Part shown: one piece after another, positions 51,321 through 59,381 of the stretch
Layout of the letters: every line of letters starts with the position of its first letter
Position numbering within the stretch: position 1 is the first letter of the stretch
Source: Gordonia crocea
GTDB lineage: Bacteria; Actinomycetota; Actinomycetes; Mycobacteriales; Mycobacteriaceae
NCBI RefSeq assembly: GCF_009932435.1
Contig: NZ_BJOU01000001.1
Location: 1,054,001-1,118,000 of the forward strand
Reading direction: 5' to 3'
Length of the DNA: 64,000 nt
The notes under the pieces: generated by a model
What the model was told of the DNA's origin: nothing
What the model saw: only the letters and a program-made list of their open reading frames with translations
The model's database searches: none
Translations under genes and position numbers: made by a program

Positions 51321-52619
51321 GGATTCAAGTGGTCGGTGCAACGGAATCTGTCGGTTTGGATTGTAGGAGTTCTTCGAGCTTTTCGGCGGGGGTCATCCAG
51401 TTGAGGCGTTTTCGGGGTCGGTCGTTGAGTTCGGCGGCGACTTGGTCGAGCATGCCGGGGCCGAAGAACGATAGGTCGGCCCCTTTGGGGAAGTACTGGC
51501 GGAGTAGGCCGTTGGTGTTTTCGTTGGTGGCGCGCTGCCAGGGGCTGTGGGGATCGCAGAAGTAGATCGGTAGGCCGGTGGCGTTGGTGATGGCGGTGTG
51601 GTGGGCCATTTCCACTCCTTGATCCCAGGTCAACGATCGACGCAGGATTTCGGGGATGGTCGGGATGGTGCGGGTCATGGCCGCGGCAACGGTGGCGGCG
51701 GTGTGATCGCCGGGCAGGTGCACCAGCATCAGAAAGCCGGTGGTGCGTTCGACCAGGGTGCCGATCGCCGAGCGGTTACCGGCTCCCATGATCAAGTCAC
51801 CCTCCCAGTGGCCGGGGACCGAGCGGTCCTCGACTTCGGCGGGACGATCGCTGATCATCACCATGTCTTTGATCCGGCCTCGACCGGATGTGTCTCGGCC
51901 TGCGGGTTTGCGTCGTATCCGCCCGGTGCGTAGTGCTTTGGCAACCTCGGCGCGCAAACCACCGCGGGCTTGAACATACATCGACTGGTAGATCGTTTCG
52001 TGGGACACCCGCATCTCCGGATCGTCGGGATAGTCGTGCCGTAACCGGTGGGCGATCTGCTCAGGACTGAGCCGTTTCCCCAGCATGTCGACGACTTCAG
52101 CGTAAAGCGCGGTGCCAGGTTGGAGTTTGCGCGGTTTGGGTCGCCGCCGGCCCTGGTCGACCGTCGTCTGCGCCACGATCGCCCGATACCGGTATTCACC
52201 GTCACCGGCGGGCCGGCCCCGCACCAGTTCCCGGCTGATGGTCGAGCGGGAACGACCCAACAGACGCGCGATCCGCGCCGGCTGCGACCCTTTGCCCACC
52301 AGTTCCTCGATGCAGCACCGATCAGCGAAGGTCAACCGGCCCGTGCCGGCGCTGATCCGGCTTTCCAGTGCCGTTGCTGTTGGTTTCATTCCGCCAGCCT
52401 GGGCCAACCACAGGGCCCCGGAGTTGCGCGACACACCAGCAGCGCGCGCCGCAGCCTTGATCGTCATCCCCGTAGACAGGCCCTGCCAAAACAACTCACG
52501 CCGCTGGGTTAACGGCGGTCGATCAGCGACCCCCAACTTCCCCAACCGTCGTCTCGAACCACCATCACCCATGCTGACCTCCGCAAACTCGTCGGCCGTT
52601 GCGGCGATCGCTTGAGTCT
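51321..52619 (-). mobile_element. IS30-family insertion sequence
   Basis: About 1.3 kb with one transposase gene. Terminal inverted repeats lie at 51321-51344 and 52596-52619 and match at 18 of 24 positions (GGATTCAAGTGGTCGGTGCA against AGACTCAAGCGATCGCCGCA at the tips). A GC dinucleotide on both sides (51319-51320 and 52620-52621) may be a 2-bp target duplication. It has landed inside a 21-bp repeat array between two convergent genes. No frameshift or stop, so it may be active. Confidence 0.88.
51325..52572 (-). CDS. IS30-family transposase
   Basis: A 415-residue transposase. An N-terminal helix-turn-helix (TIKAAARAAGVSRNSGALWLA) and a second (RIARLLGRSRSTISREL) bind the ends, followed by the DDE catalytic domain: Asp in GHWEGDLIMG, Asp in SLTWDQGVEM, Glu in RATNENTNGLLRQYFPKG. 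ATG with GGAGGT upstream is used; an open extension into the repeat array and the ferredoxin reductase gene is not real. The stop lies within the left inverted repeat. Length and motifs are intact. Confidence 0.95.
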   Translation of the reverse strand: MGDGGSRRRLGKLGVADRPPLTQRRELFWQGLSTGMTIKAAARAAGVSRNSGALWLAQAGGMKPTATALESRISAGTGRLTFADRCCIEELVGKGSQPARIARLLGRSRSTISRELVRGRPAGDGEYRYRAIVAQTTVDQGRRRPKPRKLQPGTALYAEVVDMLGKRLSPEQIAHRLRHDYPDDPEMRVSHETIYQSMYVQARGGLRAEVAKALRTGRIRRKPAGRDTSGRGRIKDMVMISDRPAEVEDRSVPGHWEGDLIMGAGNRSAIGTLVERTTGFLMLVHLPGDHTAATVAAAMTRTIPTIPEILRRSLTWDQGVEMAHHTAITNATGLPIYFCDPHSPWQRATNENTNGLLRQYFPKGADLSFFGPGMLDQVAAELNDRPRKRLNWMTPAEKLEELLQSKPTDSVAPTT

Positions 52620-52620
52620 G

Positions 52621-52658
52621 CGGGGCCCAGTCGGCGGGAAACAGGGCCCAGTCGGCGG
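52621..52658 (-). repeat. 21-bp repeat array, locus C, right half
   Basis: Two units, the outer one ending two bases before the stop of the ferredoxin reductase gene, which on the minus strand reads TGACCGCCGACTGGGCCC, the same junction as at loci A and B. Confidence 0.92.
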
Positions 52659-54164
52659 TCAGGGGGCGGTGAGCAGCCCGGCCTCCACGTCGTGGCGCCA
52701 CGACGCCACCGTCTGGGCGGAGTCGGTCTTGTTGGTGCCGATGAACCCGGTCGGGCCGCGCTTGATCCAGCCGGTCACATAGACCCCGGCGACCGGGATG
52801 TCGCCGTCCATGACGCGGCCGTCGTCGTTGGGGATGACGCCGCGCTTCGGATCGAACGGGAGTCCCGGGACCGCCACGCCGTGGTAGCCGATGGCCGACA
52901 GGACCAGCCCGGCGTCGACGTCGACGATCTCGCCGGTCGGGGTCGCGGTGCCGTCGGCGGCGACCGCGGTGCGCTCGAACCGCACGCCGGTGACCCGTCC
53001 GTCGTCGGTGCGGATCTCGTGCGGCGCGAGGCCGAAGGCGAAGCGGATGCGCACCGCGCCGTCCTCGGATCCGACCGGCGGGCGCTCGGCCAATTCGCGC
53101 AGCAGGGCGAGTTTCTCGCGCTCGGTGATGTCGCTGGCCGAGGTGTCCACCCCGGCCAGATCGGCGGGATCCGCGTGGACCGAGATGCCGCTCTCGGCCA
53201 GCCCGATCAGCTCGGGCAGGGTGAACGCGGCTTCGCGCGGTCCGCGTCGGCCGACGACGAGGATCTCGCGGATCTTCTTGTGCTGCAGGGCTTCCAGCGC
53301 GGTGGGGGAGATCGTGGTGGCCGCCAGCGCGGCCGGGTCGGCGGCCAGGATCCGGGCGACGTCGAGGGCGACGTTGCCGTTGCCGATCACCACGACACGC
53401 TCACCGGACAGGTCGAAGCGCCGATCGGCGAAGTCGGGGTGGTCGTTGTACCACCCGACCAGCGAGGTCGCGGCGGCGAATCCGTGCGCGTCGGTGCCCG
53501 GAATGCGCAGCGGCCGGTCCGTCGGTGCGCCACCGGCCCAGAACACCGCGTCGTGGCGCTCGCGCAGTTCGTCGAGCGTGAGGTCGCGGCCGATCTCCAC
53601 ATTGAGCAGGATCCGCAGACGCTCGTGGCGCGCGATGTCGTCGAAGAGCTTCATCACGGTGCGGGTGGCGGTGTGGTCCGGGGCGACGCCGAAGCGGGCC
53701 AACCCGAACGGCAGGGACAACCGCTCGTAAACGGTCACCGAGACATTCGGCAGGCGCAGCAGCTCGTCGGCGGCATACATCGCCGACGGGCCGGACCCGA
53801 CGATCGCCACGTGCTGCGGGCCGGCGCGCAGAGGCGCCGGGGTGGACACCGGGGCCAGCGGCAGCCGCTTGGCCATGTTGACCGGGAACCGGACGTCGCC
53901 GACAAAGAGGTTCTCGCCGTACTGGGCGGCGTTCACCTCGGTGAAGCGGCGCTGGTCCTCGGGCAGGCGGTGGCCGGGCGCGATCGCGCCGACCGGGCAG
54001 GCGGTGACGCAGGCGCCGCAGTCCACACAGGTCGACGGGTCGATGTAGAGCATCTCGGCGGTGCCGAAGTCGGGTTCGTCGGGGGTCGGGTGGATGCAGT
54101 TGACGGGACACGCGTAGACGCACGAGGCGTCACCGCAGCACGCCTGGGTGACGACGTGGGGCAT
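52659..54164 (-). CDS. fprB: ferredoxin fused to ferredoxin-NADP reductase (FprB-like)
   Basis: A 501-residue fusion. Residues 1-65 are a 7Fe/8Fe ferredoxin with CCGDASCVYACPVNCIHP and CVDCGACVTACPVGAI. The rest is an adrenodoxin-reductase-type flavoprotein with VGSGPSAMYAA (FAD), VIGNGNVALDVARI (NADP) and GWIKRGPTGFIGTNK. It passes electrons from NADPH to the ferredoxin and then to an oxygenase. The AurF-like oxygenase gene is 66 bp upstream in the same direction, the Rv0885-Rv0886 arrangement, so the two are a likely electron pair. Its stop is followed by the 21-bp array. Confidence 0.92.
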   Translation of the reverse strand: MPHVVTQACCGDASCVYACPVNCIHPTPDEPDFGTAEMLYIDPSTCVDCGACVTACPVGAIAPGHRLPEDQRRFTEVNAAQYGENLFVGDVRFPVNMAKRLPLAPVSTPAPLRAGPQHVAIVGSGPSAMYAADELLRLPNVSVTVYERLSLPFGLARFGVAPDHTATRTVMKLFDDIARHERLRILLNVEIGRDLTLDELRERHDAVFWAGGAPTDRPLRIPGTDAHGFAAATSLVGWYNDHPDFADRRFDLSGERVVVIGNGNVALDVARILAADPAALAATTISPTALEALQHKKIREILVVGRRGPREAAFTLPELIGLAESGISVHADPADLAGVDTSASDITEREKLALLRELAERPPVGSEDGAVRIRFAFGLAPHEIRTDDGRVTGVRFERTAVAADGTATPTGEIVDVDAGLVLSAIGYHGVAVPGLPFDPKRGVIPNDDGRVMDGDIPVAGVYVTGWIKRGPTGFIGTNKTDSAQTVASWRHDVEAGLLTAP

Positions 54165-54230
54165 GGAACGGGGCTGCTTTCTTCAGTATCGGTGCCGGCC
54201 GCGGCGGGGGATCGTCGCGGCCGATCGCCG

Positions 54231-55250
54231 CTACGCGGCTGCGGAGTAGGTGGGCTCGCTGCGGTAGCGCGACGGCCGGCCGGAGATCCGCAGGAGTCGC
54301 CACACCTGTCGCGACACCGGGTTCATCAGACCGCACTGCTCGGCGAGCATGCGCACGTCGCCGAAGACGTTGGACTGGAACTGCCGCGATTCCGGCGACC
54401 GCCAGAACAGGTCCTTCCAGACCGAGCGCGGGATGTCGAACTCGCGGCGGAACTGGCGCGGCGGCTTGGCGATCACGTCGCACAGCGTGCGCATCACGAT
54501 CGGCATGGCGATCGACAGCACGAACCGGGACAGCGGGCCCTTGGCCGGGATCGTCTCGCGCAGCAGGTGGTGGGCGAAGGAGATGTGTCGGGCCTCCTCG
54601 GCCACGTGCAGCTGCATGATCGCCTGCATCGTCGGGTGGAGTTCGGTGTCCTTGCGCAGGAACTCCTTCTGGATGTGGTCGATCGGCTCCTCGCCGGCCA
54701 GCACCCCGAAGTAGAAGATGGTCGGGACCATCGTCGAGAAGAGCGGGATGATCGGGGAGATCCGCCGGAACCAGCGGGGGCCGCCCGGGACGTCGACGCC
54801 GGTGCGGTTCACGAACTCCTGGAACATCAGGGTGTGGTTGCACTCCTCCTTGGCCTCGTGCGTCGTGTAGCGGAACTCCTTGGCGCCGTTGGGCAGCCGG
54901 TCGGAGTACTGCATGAGGCCGCGGATCAGGATCGACTCGAACTGCAGGCCGACCTTGGCGACGTTGGCCTGGCGCCACATGCCCATGGCGATCTGCTTGT
55001 CGACCGGCTGCTCGCGGAACCACGGGTGGCGCCCGACCGGGTCGTGCGGCGACATGATCCACCGCTTGTCGCCGGGGACGACGGCCATGTGCGGCGCGTC
55101 CCAGTCGATGTCGATGTACGGGTCGAAGTTGCGGTGCACCGACGCGTCGGACAGGTCGTCGAGGACCTGGTTGTAGTCCTCGTCGAGCTTCTCTTTGGCG
55201 ACCGGCGAGTACTCCTTGATGCGGTCCTGCGGGTTGAGGGTGCTGGTCAT
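54231..55250 (-). CDS. AurF-like diiron oxygenase
   Basis: A 339-residue helical protein with two metal-binding E-x-x-H elements, EAKEECNHTLMFQEF and HVAEEARHISFAHH, plus further Glu/His in the core: the carboxylate-bridged diiron site of AurF-type N-oxygenases. Substrate is unknown. It ends with a basic RRSRYRSEP-like tail (RISGRPSRYRSEP). GAGGTCG precedes the ATG. The reductase gene downstream would reduce its iron centre. A promoter with an overlapping inverted repeat lies upstream. Counterpart: Rv0885. Confidence 0.83.
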   Translation of the reverse strand: MTSTLNPQDRIKEYSPVAKEKLDEDYNQVLDDLSDASVHRNFDPYIDIDWDAPHMAVVPGDKRWIMSPHDPVGRHPWFREQPVDKQIAMGMWRQANVAKVGLQFESILIRGLMQYSDRLPNGAKEFRYTTHEAKEECNHTLMFQEFVNRTGVDVPGGPRWFRRISPIIPLFSTMVPTIFYFGVLAGEEPIDHIQKEFLRKDTELHPTMQAIMQLHVAEEARHISFAHHLLRETIPAKGPLSRFVLSIAMPIVMRTLCDVIAKPPRQFRREFDIPRSVWKDLFWRSPESRQFQSNVFGDVRMLAEQCGLMNPVSRQVWRLLRISGRPSRYRSEPTYSAAA

Positions 55251-55314
55251 CGTCGACCTCCGAGGGCGTGGAATCGGTCTCGCTCCCGCCGGGTGGCCAG
55301 AGCAGCTATGTCTC

Positions 55315-55347
55315 AATATCCATTGTAACGGTTGATGATGTCAATGG
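55315..55347 (-). promoter_or_regulatory. promoter overlapped by an inverted repeat (AurF-like gene)
   Basis: On the minus strand TTGACA, 18 bp, GATATT. CCATTG at 55320 and CAATGG at 55342 form an inverted repeat that brackets both boxes, so a repressor there would block transcription. Confidence 0.55.
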
Positions 55348-55354
55348 GAACCGG

Positions 55355-56227
55355 TTACAGATTCGAGTCCAGGGCGGGGAAACCGCTGGGGATCTCGGCC
55401 GCGCCGGCCGCGTCGTCGCCGGTCACGTCGACCTCCAGGCCCAGGGTGTAGGCCGTCATCGACAGCGACCCCGCGGCATAACCCTTGACCAGTGGGGACA
55501 GCGCCTCGTCGCCGGCCAATCCGGCGATGTAGAGCATCGGCAGGAAGTGGTCCGGGGTGGGTACCGCCCGGCGGAAATCCGGGTGGGCGTCGAGGGTCAA
55601 GACCTCCGTCGGCGTGTCGGTGAGCATCGCCTGGGCGGCGTCGTCGAAGCGGTGCGCCCAATCGAAGCCGGCGTCGGGCTGGGCGAAGTCGACCATGCGC
55701 AGGTTGTGCACGATGTTGCCGCTCCCGACGATGAGGACGCCCTGTTCGCGCAACGGGGCCAGCCGTCGGCCGATGTCCAGGTGGTGGTCGAGGTCCTTGA
55801 ACGCGTTGAGCGACAGTTGGATGACCGGGATCGACGCGTCGGGGAAGGCGTGCCGCAATACCGACCAGGTGCCGTGGTCCAACCCCCAGCTGTCCTCGTC
55901 GAGGCCCACCCAGATGGGTTTGACGATGTCGGCGACCATCTCGGCCACATCCGGGGCGCCCGGTGCCGGGTACTCGACCTCGAACAGTTCGCGGGGGAAC
56001 CCGTAGAAGTCATGGATGGTGCGCGGCAGCGGCATTGCGGTGACCGCGGTGGCGTTGGTGTACCAGTGCGCCGAGACGACGACGATCGCCCTCGGGGTGG
56101 GCACCGAGCGCCCGAAGGCGCGCCACGACTCGGTGTAGCGGTTGCGCTCCAACGCGTTCATCGGGTTGCCGTGGCCGAGGAAGGCGGCCGGCATGAGCGT
56201 GGGGGCCGTGGGTGACGGCGTTGTCAT
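55355..56227 (-). CDS. 4,5-DOPA-extradiol-type dioxygenase (YgiD/LigB family)
   Basis: A 290-residue class III extradiol dioxygenase. Metal ligands are His in FLGHGNPMNA, His in VVSAHWYT and His in GSGNIVHNLR, and a late HFLPMLYIAG. The family opens catechol-like rings; in bacteria the physiological substrate is often not known. ATG with GGAGGTTCCC-like purines (GGAGG) upstream. It precedes the AurF-like gene but is separated from it by that gene's own promoter. Divergent from the CPA1 antiporter. Confidence 0.87.
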   Translation of the reverse strand: MTTPSPTAPTLMPAAFLGHGNPMNALERNRYTESWRAFGRSVPTPRAIVVVSAHWYTNATAVTAMPLPRTIHDFYGFPRELFEVEYPAPGAPDVAEMVADIVKPIWVGLDEDSWGLDHGTWSVLRHAFPDASIPVIQLSLNAFKDLDHHLDIGRRLAPLREQGVLIVGSGNIVHNLRMVDFAQPDAGFDWAHRFDDAAQAMLTDTPTEVLTLDAHPDFRRAVPTPDHFLPMLYIAGLAGDEALSPLVKGYAAGSLSMTAYTLGLEVDVTGDDAAGAAEIPSGFPALDSNL

Positions 56228-56292
56228 GGGAACCTCCGAGGGCTGGGAGACGTCCTTGCGACGGTACGCGAGCAGCGGCCGCCCAGGGCAGA

Positions 56293-57946
56293 ATGACGCC
56301 TATGCCAACCGAAGCCATTCTCATTGCCACGATCGCCGTCCTGACGATCGCCGCGGCGAACGCGCTGGGACCCCGGGTGGCGATCGCACCGTCGCTGATC
56401 TTGGTCACCGGCGGACTGCTCGTCGCGCTGCTGCCCCAGGTGGACGTGATGGTCGAGCCGGAGTGGATCCTCGTCGGAGTGCTTCCGCCGCTGCTGTATT
56501 CGGCGGCGGTGTCGATGCCGACGATGGAGTTCCGGCGCAACCTCACCTCGATCGCCGGGCTCTCCGTGAGCCTGGTGGTGCTCAGCGCCGTGGTGGTCGG
56601 CCTGGTGGTGCACGCACTGCTCCCGGAGGTGTCGTTGTGGACCGGGATCGCCATCGGCGCCATCGTGTCGCCGACCGATGCGGTGGCCACCCAGATGGTG
56701 AAGAAGCTCGGCGCGCCGAGCCGGGTGGTCGCGATCCTCGAGGGGGAGAGCCTGCTCAACGACGCGAGCGTTCGTCCTGCTGCGCACCGCATTGGCCGCC
56801 ACCGCGATGAGCGTGTCGATCGGCGGCGCGATCGGCAACTTCGCCTGGGCGATTGCCGCGGCGGTGGTCGTCGGCTTCGTCGTCGGCAAGGCCAACCTGT
56901 TCATCGCGTCGAAGATCAGCAATGCCACGGTGACCACGGCGGTCTCCTTCACCGTTCCCTACCTGGCCTACCTGCCGGCCGAGCATTTCAAGGCCTCGGG
57001 CCTGGTCGCGTCGGTGACGGCGGGAATCGTGACCGGGATCGGTTCGGCCCGCTATCTCACCGCGGCCCACCGGATGGCGGAGATGCAGAACTGGCGGACC
57101 ATCGAGCTGCTCCTGGAGGGCGGCGTGTTCCTCCTGATGGGCCTGGAGATGTCGTCGTTGATCGACGACGTCCGCAGCGACGGCGGGCAATTCCGCAACG
57201 CGGTGATCCTGGCCGCATTGCTGCTGGCGGTGGTCCTGGTGGTCCGGGCGTGTTTCGTCGGGCCGATGGCGGGGCTGCTGCACCGGCGCGCCTCGCGCGC
57301 CGACCAGCTCGCCATCCGGCTGCGCGAATACGGCGACAAACTCTCCGGCGACGTCTCGCCACGGGTGGAGCGGCGGATCAACCGCAAGCTCGCCGACCTC
57401 GACTACTTCGTCTCCTCGCCGCTGGGGTGGCGCGAGTCGACGGTTGTGGTGTGGGCCGGGATGCGCGGCGCGGTCACCGTCGCGGCGGCGCAGACCCTGC
57501 CGATCGGCACGACGTCGCGCTCGTTGCTGGTCCTGGTGGCGTTCTTCGTCGCCCTGGGTTCATTGCTGGTGCAGGGGCTGACCCTCGGGCCGCTCGTCCG
57601 ATGGCTCGGCGTGACCCCCGACGACCAGGAGATCGAGGCCGAGCGGAACGCGCTGCAGGTCCGGTTGCGCGGGGTGATCGAAGACGACTTCGCCGATCGG
57701 TTCGCCGCCGACCCCGAACACTTCCGCCGGGTGCGCGACGCCGTCGTGCGCTCCGAAGACTCCGAGGACGGGACGGTCCGCCGGATCGGCCGCACCGAGT
57801 TCGCCATGTTGCGCCAGGTGATGATCGATGCGCAGCGCAGCGAACTGCTGTCCCTGCGCGAAGAAGGGCAGTTCAGCTCCCAGGTCCTCACCGAGGCGCT
57901 CGCCCGTCTCGACGCCGAACAGATCAGCGTCGACCTCTACCGGTGA
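56293..57946 (+). pseudogene. CPA1-type Na+/H+ antiporter, frameshifted
   Basis: Two frames together make one normal antiporter of about 550 residues. The first runs from ATG 56293 (or 56302) through AIGAIVSPTDAVATQMVKKL and ILEGESLLNDAS; the second takes over at about 56770 with FVLLRTALAATAMSV and runs through GMRGAVTVAAAQTLP to a charged cytoplasmic tail ending VDLYR. At GACGCGAGCG-TTCGTC two bases appear to be missing (the usual LNDAS-AFVLL junction). Everything else is intact, so this is a very recent mutation or a sequencing error. As it stands the product would stop after the membrane half. Confidence 0.8.
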
Positions 57947-57949
57947 GGA

Positions 57950-58249
57950 TCAGTCCTGGGTCAGTCCGAGGACGGTCGGGCCGACGCTCATGAACAGCAG
58001 CAGCGTGGTCATCAGGAGGAACCACAGCAGCCCCTGCCACACCGGCCAGCGGTCGTCGGCCTGCCACGCCCGGTAGGTCCGCACCCCCGCCGCCACCGCG
58101 CCGATCAACGTGATCAGCGGGCAGGCGGCGAGAAGCAGGGTCCGCGGCGTCCCGGTCACCGCGACCCCGGCGACCATAGCGACCGAGGCGAGTGCGACGG
58201 TGACGCAGCCGTGGATGAATGCGCGGCGGACCGTCGGGTCGGTGGTCAC
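57950..58249 (-). CDS. small membrane protein, three helices
   Basis: A 99-residue protein with three hydrophobic helices (GCVTVALASVAMVAGVAV, LLLAACPLITLIGAVAAG, GLLWFLLMTTLLLFMSVGP). GTG start with GAGGAG nine bases upstream. Convergent with the antiporter gene, three bases apart. No family recognised; typical of poorly conserved envelope proteins in this group. Confidence 0.6.
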   Translation of the reverse strand: MTTDPTVRRAFIHGCVTVALASVAMVAGVAVTGTPRTLLLAACPLITLIGAVAAGVRTYRAWQADDRWPVWQGLLWFLLMTTLLLFMSVGPTVLGLTQD

Positions 58250-58481
58250 GGTGAACGGCTCCTCAGGCTGTGTGGGGCGGGCTGGGATGGGTCGACGCGC
58301 CGCGGATCAGGTGGCCGCGAGGTGAACAGCGGGCCTCCGCAAGCCGTCGGGGACCGGGCAATTCGTCCCGATTCACCCTACGTCACGGTACTTCGTTTGA
58401 CGGCCGGTGTGGCCGGGACAACGATGGAGTGACGACCCGCTCACGCGGCGCCGCAACGCACCCATTCGAGGAGAGGCCCAC

Positions 58482-59345
58482 ATGCCAACCATCGTCGTCG
58501 GAGTCGACAGCACCGAAACGTCTTTGCACGCCGCCCGTTGGGCCGCGTCGCTCGCGGCGCGCGAGGAGTCGGAGTTGCACATCGTCGGCGCCTACGACGC
58601 CAGCACGAGCAACTATGCGCCGGGCCTGGTGATCCCCCAGGAGGTCGTGGAGGCGATCGCCAGCGAGGCCAAGGATGCGGTCAAGAGCGCGGCGGCCGCG
58701 GTCCTGGAGGCCGAGCCGGACGTCCGCGTGCGCACCAGCGTCGGCGAGGGCGACGCCGCCCGGACCCTGCTCGAGGTCGGCAAGGACGCGACCGCCATCG
58801 TCATCGGCACCCGGCGCCTCGGCAGCGTCCGCGGCCTGCTGCTCGGTTCGGTGGGCATCACGATCGCCGCCCACTACCACGGCCGCGTGGTCGTCGTCGG
58901 CGACGAGATCACCAACGGTCCGGTGGTCGTCGGCGTCGGTGACACCCCCATCAGCGACCCGGCGGTGCAGGAGGCCTACCGGCAGGCCGATTCGCTGAAG
59001 GTGCCGCTCGTCGCGGTCCACACGTGGGCGCAACTCGACGCCGACGCCCTGCACGGATTCGGGATCGAGCCCGATGCGGTGGAGCGGATGAGTGCCGAGG
59101 CGACCGAAGCGGTCGCGGAGCGGTTGGCCGGATACGCCCAGGACTACCCGGACGTGACCGTCGAGCGCGTCGTCGTGCCCGACGACCCGGGCAAGGCGAT
59201 CATCGCCGCGGCCGATGCGCGCAAGGCCTCGCTCATCGTCGTAGGCAGCCGCGGCCGGGGCGGGTTCAAGGGACTGCTGCTGGGTTCGACCAGCCAGAAG
59301 GTGCTGCAGCACGCGGCGACCCCGGTGATGATCGTCCGCGAGTGA
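58482..59345 (+). CDS. tandem-domain universal stress protein
   Basis: A 287-residue protein made of two UspA domains. The first starts TIVVGVDSTETSLHAARWAA and has GTRRLGSVRGLLLGSVG; the second starts PVVVGVGDTPISDPAVQEAYRQA and ends VGSRGRGGFKGLLLGSTS, the G-x2-G-x9-G-(S/T) ATP-binding signature. Such proteins are often induced by hypoxia or stationary phase in mycobacteria. GAGGAGAGG precedes the ATG. No convincing DosR box was found. Next gene: BCCT transporter. Confidence 0.9.
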   Translation: MPTIVVGVDSTETSLHAARWAASLAAREESELHIVGAYDASTSNYAPGLVIPQEVVEAIASEAKDAVKSAAAAVLEAEPDVRVRTSVGEGDAARTLLEVGKDATAIVIGTRRLGSVRGLLLGSVGITIAAHYHGRVVVVGDEITNGPVVVGVGDTPISDPAVQEAYRQADSLKVPLVAVHTWAQLDADALHGFGIEPDAVERMSAEATEAVAERLAGYAQDYPDVTVERVVVPDDPGKAIIAAADARKASLIVVGSRGRGGFKGLLLGSTSQKVLQHAATPVMIVRE

Positions 59346-59369
59346 CCCCGCGGGGCCGGGGGCTCTGCC

Positions 59370-59375
59370 TATGGT
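59370..59375 (+). promoter_or_regulatory. -10 box of leaderless BCCT transcript
   Basis: TATGGT, six bases, then GTG at 59382. Confidence 0.5.
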
Positions 59376-59381
59376 GGATCG

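Noticed and set aside
52573..52701. N-terminal extension of the IS30 transposase through the repeat array (ADWALFPADWA)
   Set aside because: The extension starts inside the reductase gene and crosses the IS end; the GGAGGT-supported ATG at 52572 gives the normal transposase. It did, however, reveal the ADWAL reading of the repeat.
58330..58380. GGGAC...GTCCC inverted repeat before the universal stress gene as a DosR box
   Set aside because: The arms are separated by ten bases and the central TWWA core of the DosR consensus is missing; only a weak half-site resemblance remains.
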